Positions 62,792-64,000 of a stretch of DNA of 64,000 nucleotides are shown here, in pieces. Made by a program: the position numbers and the translations under genes. Within the stretch, counting starts at the first letter, position 1, and each line of letters begins with the position of its first letter. Origin of the DNA: Chondromyces crocatus (GTDB lineage Bacteria; Myxococcota_A; Polyangia; Polyangiales; Polyangiaceae); NCBI RefSeq assembly GCF_001189295.1, contig NZ_CP012159.1, positions 2,990,001 to 3,054,000 on the forward strand. The letters are read 5' to 3'. The notes under the pieces were generated by a model that saw only the letters and a program-made list of their open reading frames with translations, had not been told where the DNA came from and ran no database searches.

Positions 62792-63760
62792 ATGAACCGA
62801 CACCTTCCCTTGTGCCTCGTGCTTCTCACCGCCGTGGCCGGGGCGACCTCCCTCGGGGCCTGTTCGTCCGACAACGGTGGCAACACCAGCAGCAACACCA
62901 CCGCGGGCAACCCGGGCGGCACGGGCACCGGCGGCGCTGGGGGTGCAGGTGGCGGCTCCACCAGCTCGAGCGGCGAAGGTGGAGACATCTTCAGCAGCGG
63001 CGCCACCACCACCACCACGGGCTCCCCCGAGATCTGTGACGGCATCGACAACGACGGCGACGGCATCATCGACAACGTCGACGTCGGCGGCGACGGCATC
63101 TGCGACTGCCTCGCCATCGCCACCCTCGGCGTGCGTGGCAGCGCCGGCATCGGCGACGTCTTCAACACCTGGCTCAACGACCGCAGCGACAACGGCGCCA
63201 TCGACCTCAACGACGCCGTGCTGACCCCCCAGCTCCTCGCACCCTACCAGGTCATCGTCGCCCAGAACCTCTCCCAGATCGGCCGCGCCTACAGCCCCGA
63301 CGAGATCGCCGCCCTCGAAGGCTGGATCCGCAACGGCGGTGGCCTCATCACCCTCATCGGCTACGCCGACACCTCCGAGCGCACCAACGTCAACTCCCTC
63401 CTCGCTCCCTTCGACGTCAGCTACGGCCCCGAGCCCATCCTCCCCAAGCAGGGCGGCACCACCATCCCCATCACCGACTGGACGACCCACCCCACCACCG
63501 CGGGCGTCAGCGCCGTCGGCTTCGACAACGGCTACCCGGTCAACGGCGATGCCGAGGTCATCGCCACCAAGGATGGCTGGGTCGTCGCCCGGGCCAAGAC
63601 GATCAACGAAGGCCACCTCTTCCTGTGGGGCGACGAGTGGATCACCTTCGACAGCGAGTGGCAGGACCACCCCGAGTACCAGGTCGAGCACTACTGGGTG
63701 AACCTCATCAAATGGCTCACCCGCGAGAGCGAGTGCCAGGTCCCCATCCCGCCCCAGTGA
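62792..63760 (+). CDS. Secreted lipoprotein with MopE-like acidic motif
   Basis: A 322-residue protein starting MNRHLPLCLVLLTAVAGATS with lipobox SLGAC. A Gly/Ser/Thr linker is followed by EICDGIDNDGDGIIDNVDVG, the Cys-Asp-rich motif found in MopE and myxobacterial surface proteins, likely binding calcium. The rest resembles a class I glutamine-amidotransferase-like or DUF4350-type fold (LTPQLLAPYQVIVAQNLSQI, ALEGWIRNGGGLITLIGYAD, GHLFLWGDEWITFDSEWQ) that in related proteins lacks catalysis. Probably a cell-surface binding protein. Confidence 0.78.
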   Translation: MNRHLPLCLVLLTAVAGATSLGACSSDNGGNTSSNTTAGNPGGTGTGGAGGAGGGSTSSSGEGGDIFSSGATTTTTGSPEICDGIDNDGDGIIDNVDVGGDGICDCLAIATLGVRGSAGIGDVFNTWLNDRSDNGAIDLNDAVLTPQLLAPYQVIVAQNLSQIGRAYSPDEIAALEGWIRNGGGLITLIGYADTSERTNVNSLLAPFDVSYGPEPILPKQGGTTIPITDWTTHPTTAGVSAVGFDNGYPVNGDAEVIATKDGWVVARAKTINEGHLFLWGDEWITFDSEWQDHPEYQVEHYWVNLIKWLTRESECQVPIPPQ

Positions 63761-63889
63761 CGCGCTTCCGCGTCGTGGCGTCCCTCGTCACGTCGCCGCG
63801 TCCTCGCGGTCAGCTGCCCCTTCTCGCCTTCTTCCCCGCCTCGCGCGCACCCCTCGAACCCTCCCGCCGCTGACCTGCAGAGCCGTGTC

Positions 63890-63904
63890 GCCCGCCGGGC
63901 GGGC
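63890..63904. terminator. GC-rich hairpin, possible terminator
   Basis: GCCCGCC / GGCGGGC around one central base forms a strong stem about 130 bases after the last lipoprotein stop. No T-run follows, so it could equally be a chance palindrome in GC-rich DNA. The last 100 bases of the window are AT-richer and hold no visible gene. Confidence 0.25.
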
Positions 63905-64000
63905 TCGGTGCGCTGAGCGTGTTCACTCCACGTTCACCCAGGGCTGAGGGTTAGTTAGCCGTTGCGCTAAGTGTTGGCTGGTGATACTCAACTTCGTGGA

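Noticed and set aside
63890-63904. Strong intrinsic terminator
   Set aside because: Good stem but no T-run; kept only as a low-confidence feature.

Overview
The window is very GC-rich, with G/C at most third codon positions, long secreted lipoproteins carrying Gly/Ser-rich linkers, Hanks-type Ser/Thr kinases, a sigma-54 activator with an FHA domain and several local gene duplications. This combination points to a large-genome myxobacterium (Myxococcota, probably Polyangiales such as the Sorangium/Polyangium/Chondromyces group). That placement is inferred from gene content only; no rRNA or tRNA gene was seen.

Layout. 0-2.5 kb: three tandem PAS-STAS (RsbR-like) stressosome-type proteins on the minus strand, each overlapping the next by 8 bases. 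2.7-10.1 kb: unknown genes, a LodA/GoxA-type cysteine-tryptophylquinone oxidase with its LodB-type flavoprotein, a zinc-ribbon TPR protein, and a scar stitched from copies of the neighbouring RsbR-like and TPR genes. 10.2-16.5 kb: a 5'-truncated Uma2 nuclease gene, a GH19 chitinase lipoprotein, a divergent Gal80-like oxidoreductase/LysR pair and a lipoprotein. 16.7-23.3 kb: another lipoprotein, then a tandem duplication of a divergent pair (secreted protein and membrane protein) in which one membrane-protein copy has decayed, followed by an FHA/sigma-54 activator. 23.3-28.2 kb: GH18 chitinase, an NAD(P)-binding protein and a GAF histidine kinase. 28.2-30.6 kb: no supported gene, but a 26-copy 21-bp repeat array. 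30.6-34.6 kb: a tightly overlapping three-gene operon of a RecB/AddB-like nuclease with an apparent iron-sulfur Cys set, an unknown protein and an SF1 helicase; this is the best candidate for an undescribed (possibly defence or DNA-repair) system.

34.6-46.2 kb: a secreted esterase, an ECF sigma factor with a fused zinc-finger tail, a sulfur-metabolism cluster (persulfide dioxygenase-rhodanese, TauE/SafE, paired YeeE/YedE proteins, porin), two lipoproteins and an ABC-F ATPase. 46.2-49.3 kb: an AT-richer islet with decayed IS630 elements and a foreign-looking ATPase. 49.3-54.6 kb: an MDR oxidoreductase, a membrane-anchored protein, a sirtuin translationally coupled to an unusual SWIM-ligase-WGR DNA ligase, and a lipoprotein. 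54.7-63.8 kb: two divergent Ser/Thr kinases (one a kinase-AAA-TPR giant), a beta-propeller-like lipoprotein, a broken trypsin-like protease remnant and a lipoprotein.

Functional links. The two chitinase lipoproteins, 13 kb apart, share the CBM5/12 module and a composite palindromic element upstream, so they may be co-regulated. The sulfur genes form a plausible route for taking up reduced sulfur, oxidising persulfide and exporting the product. The nuclease operon is joined by ATGA overlaps and probably makes one complex.
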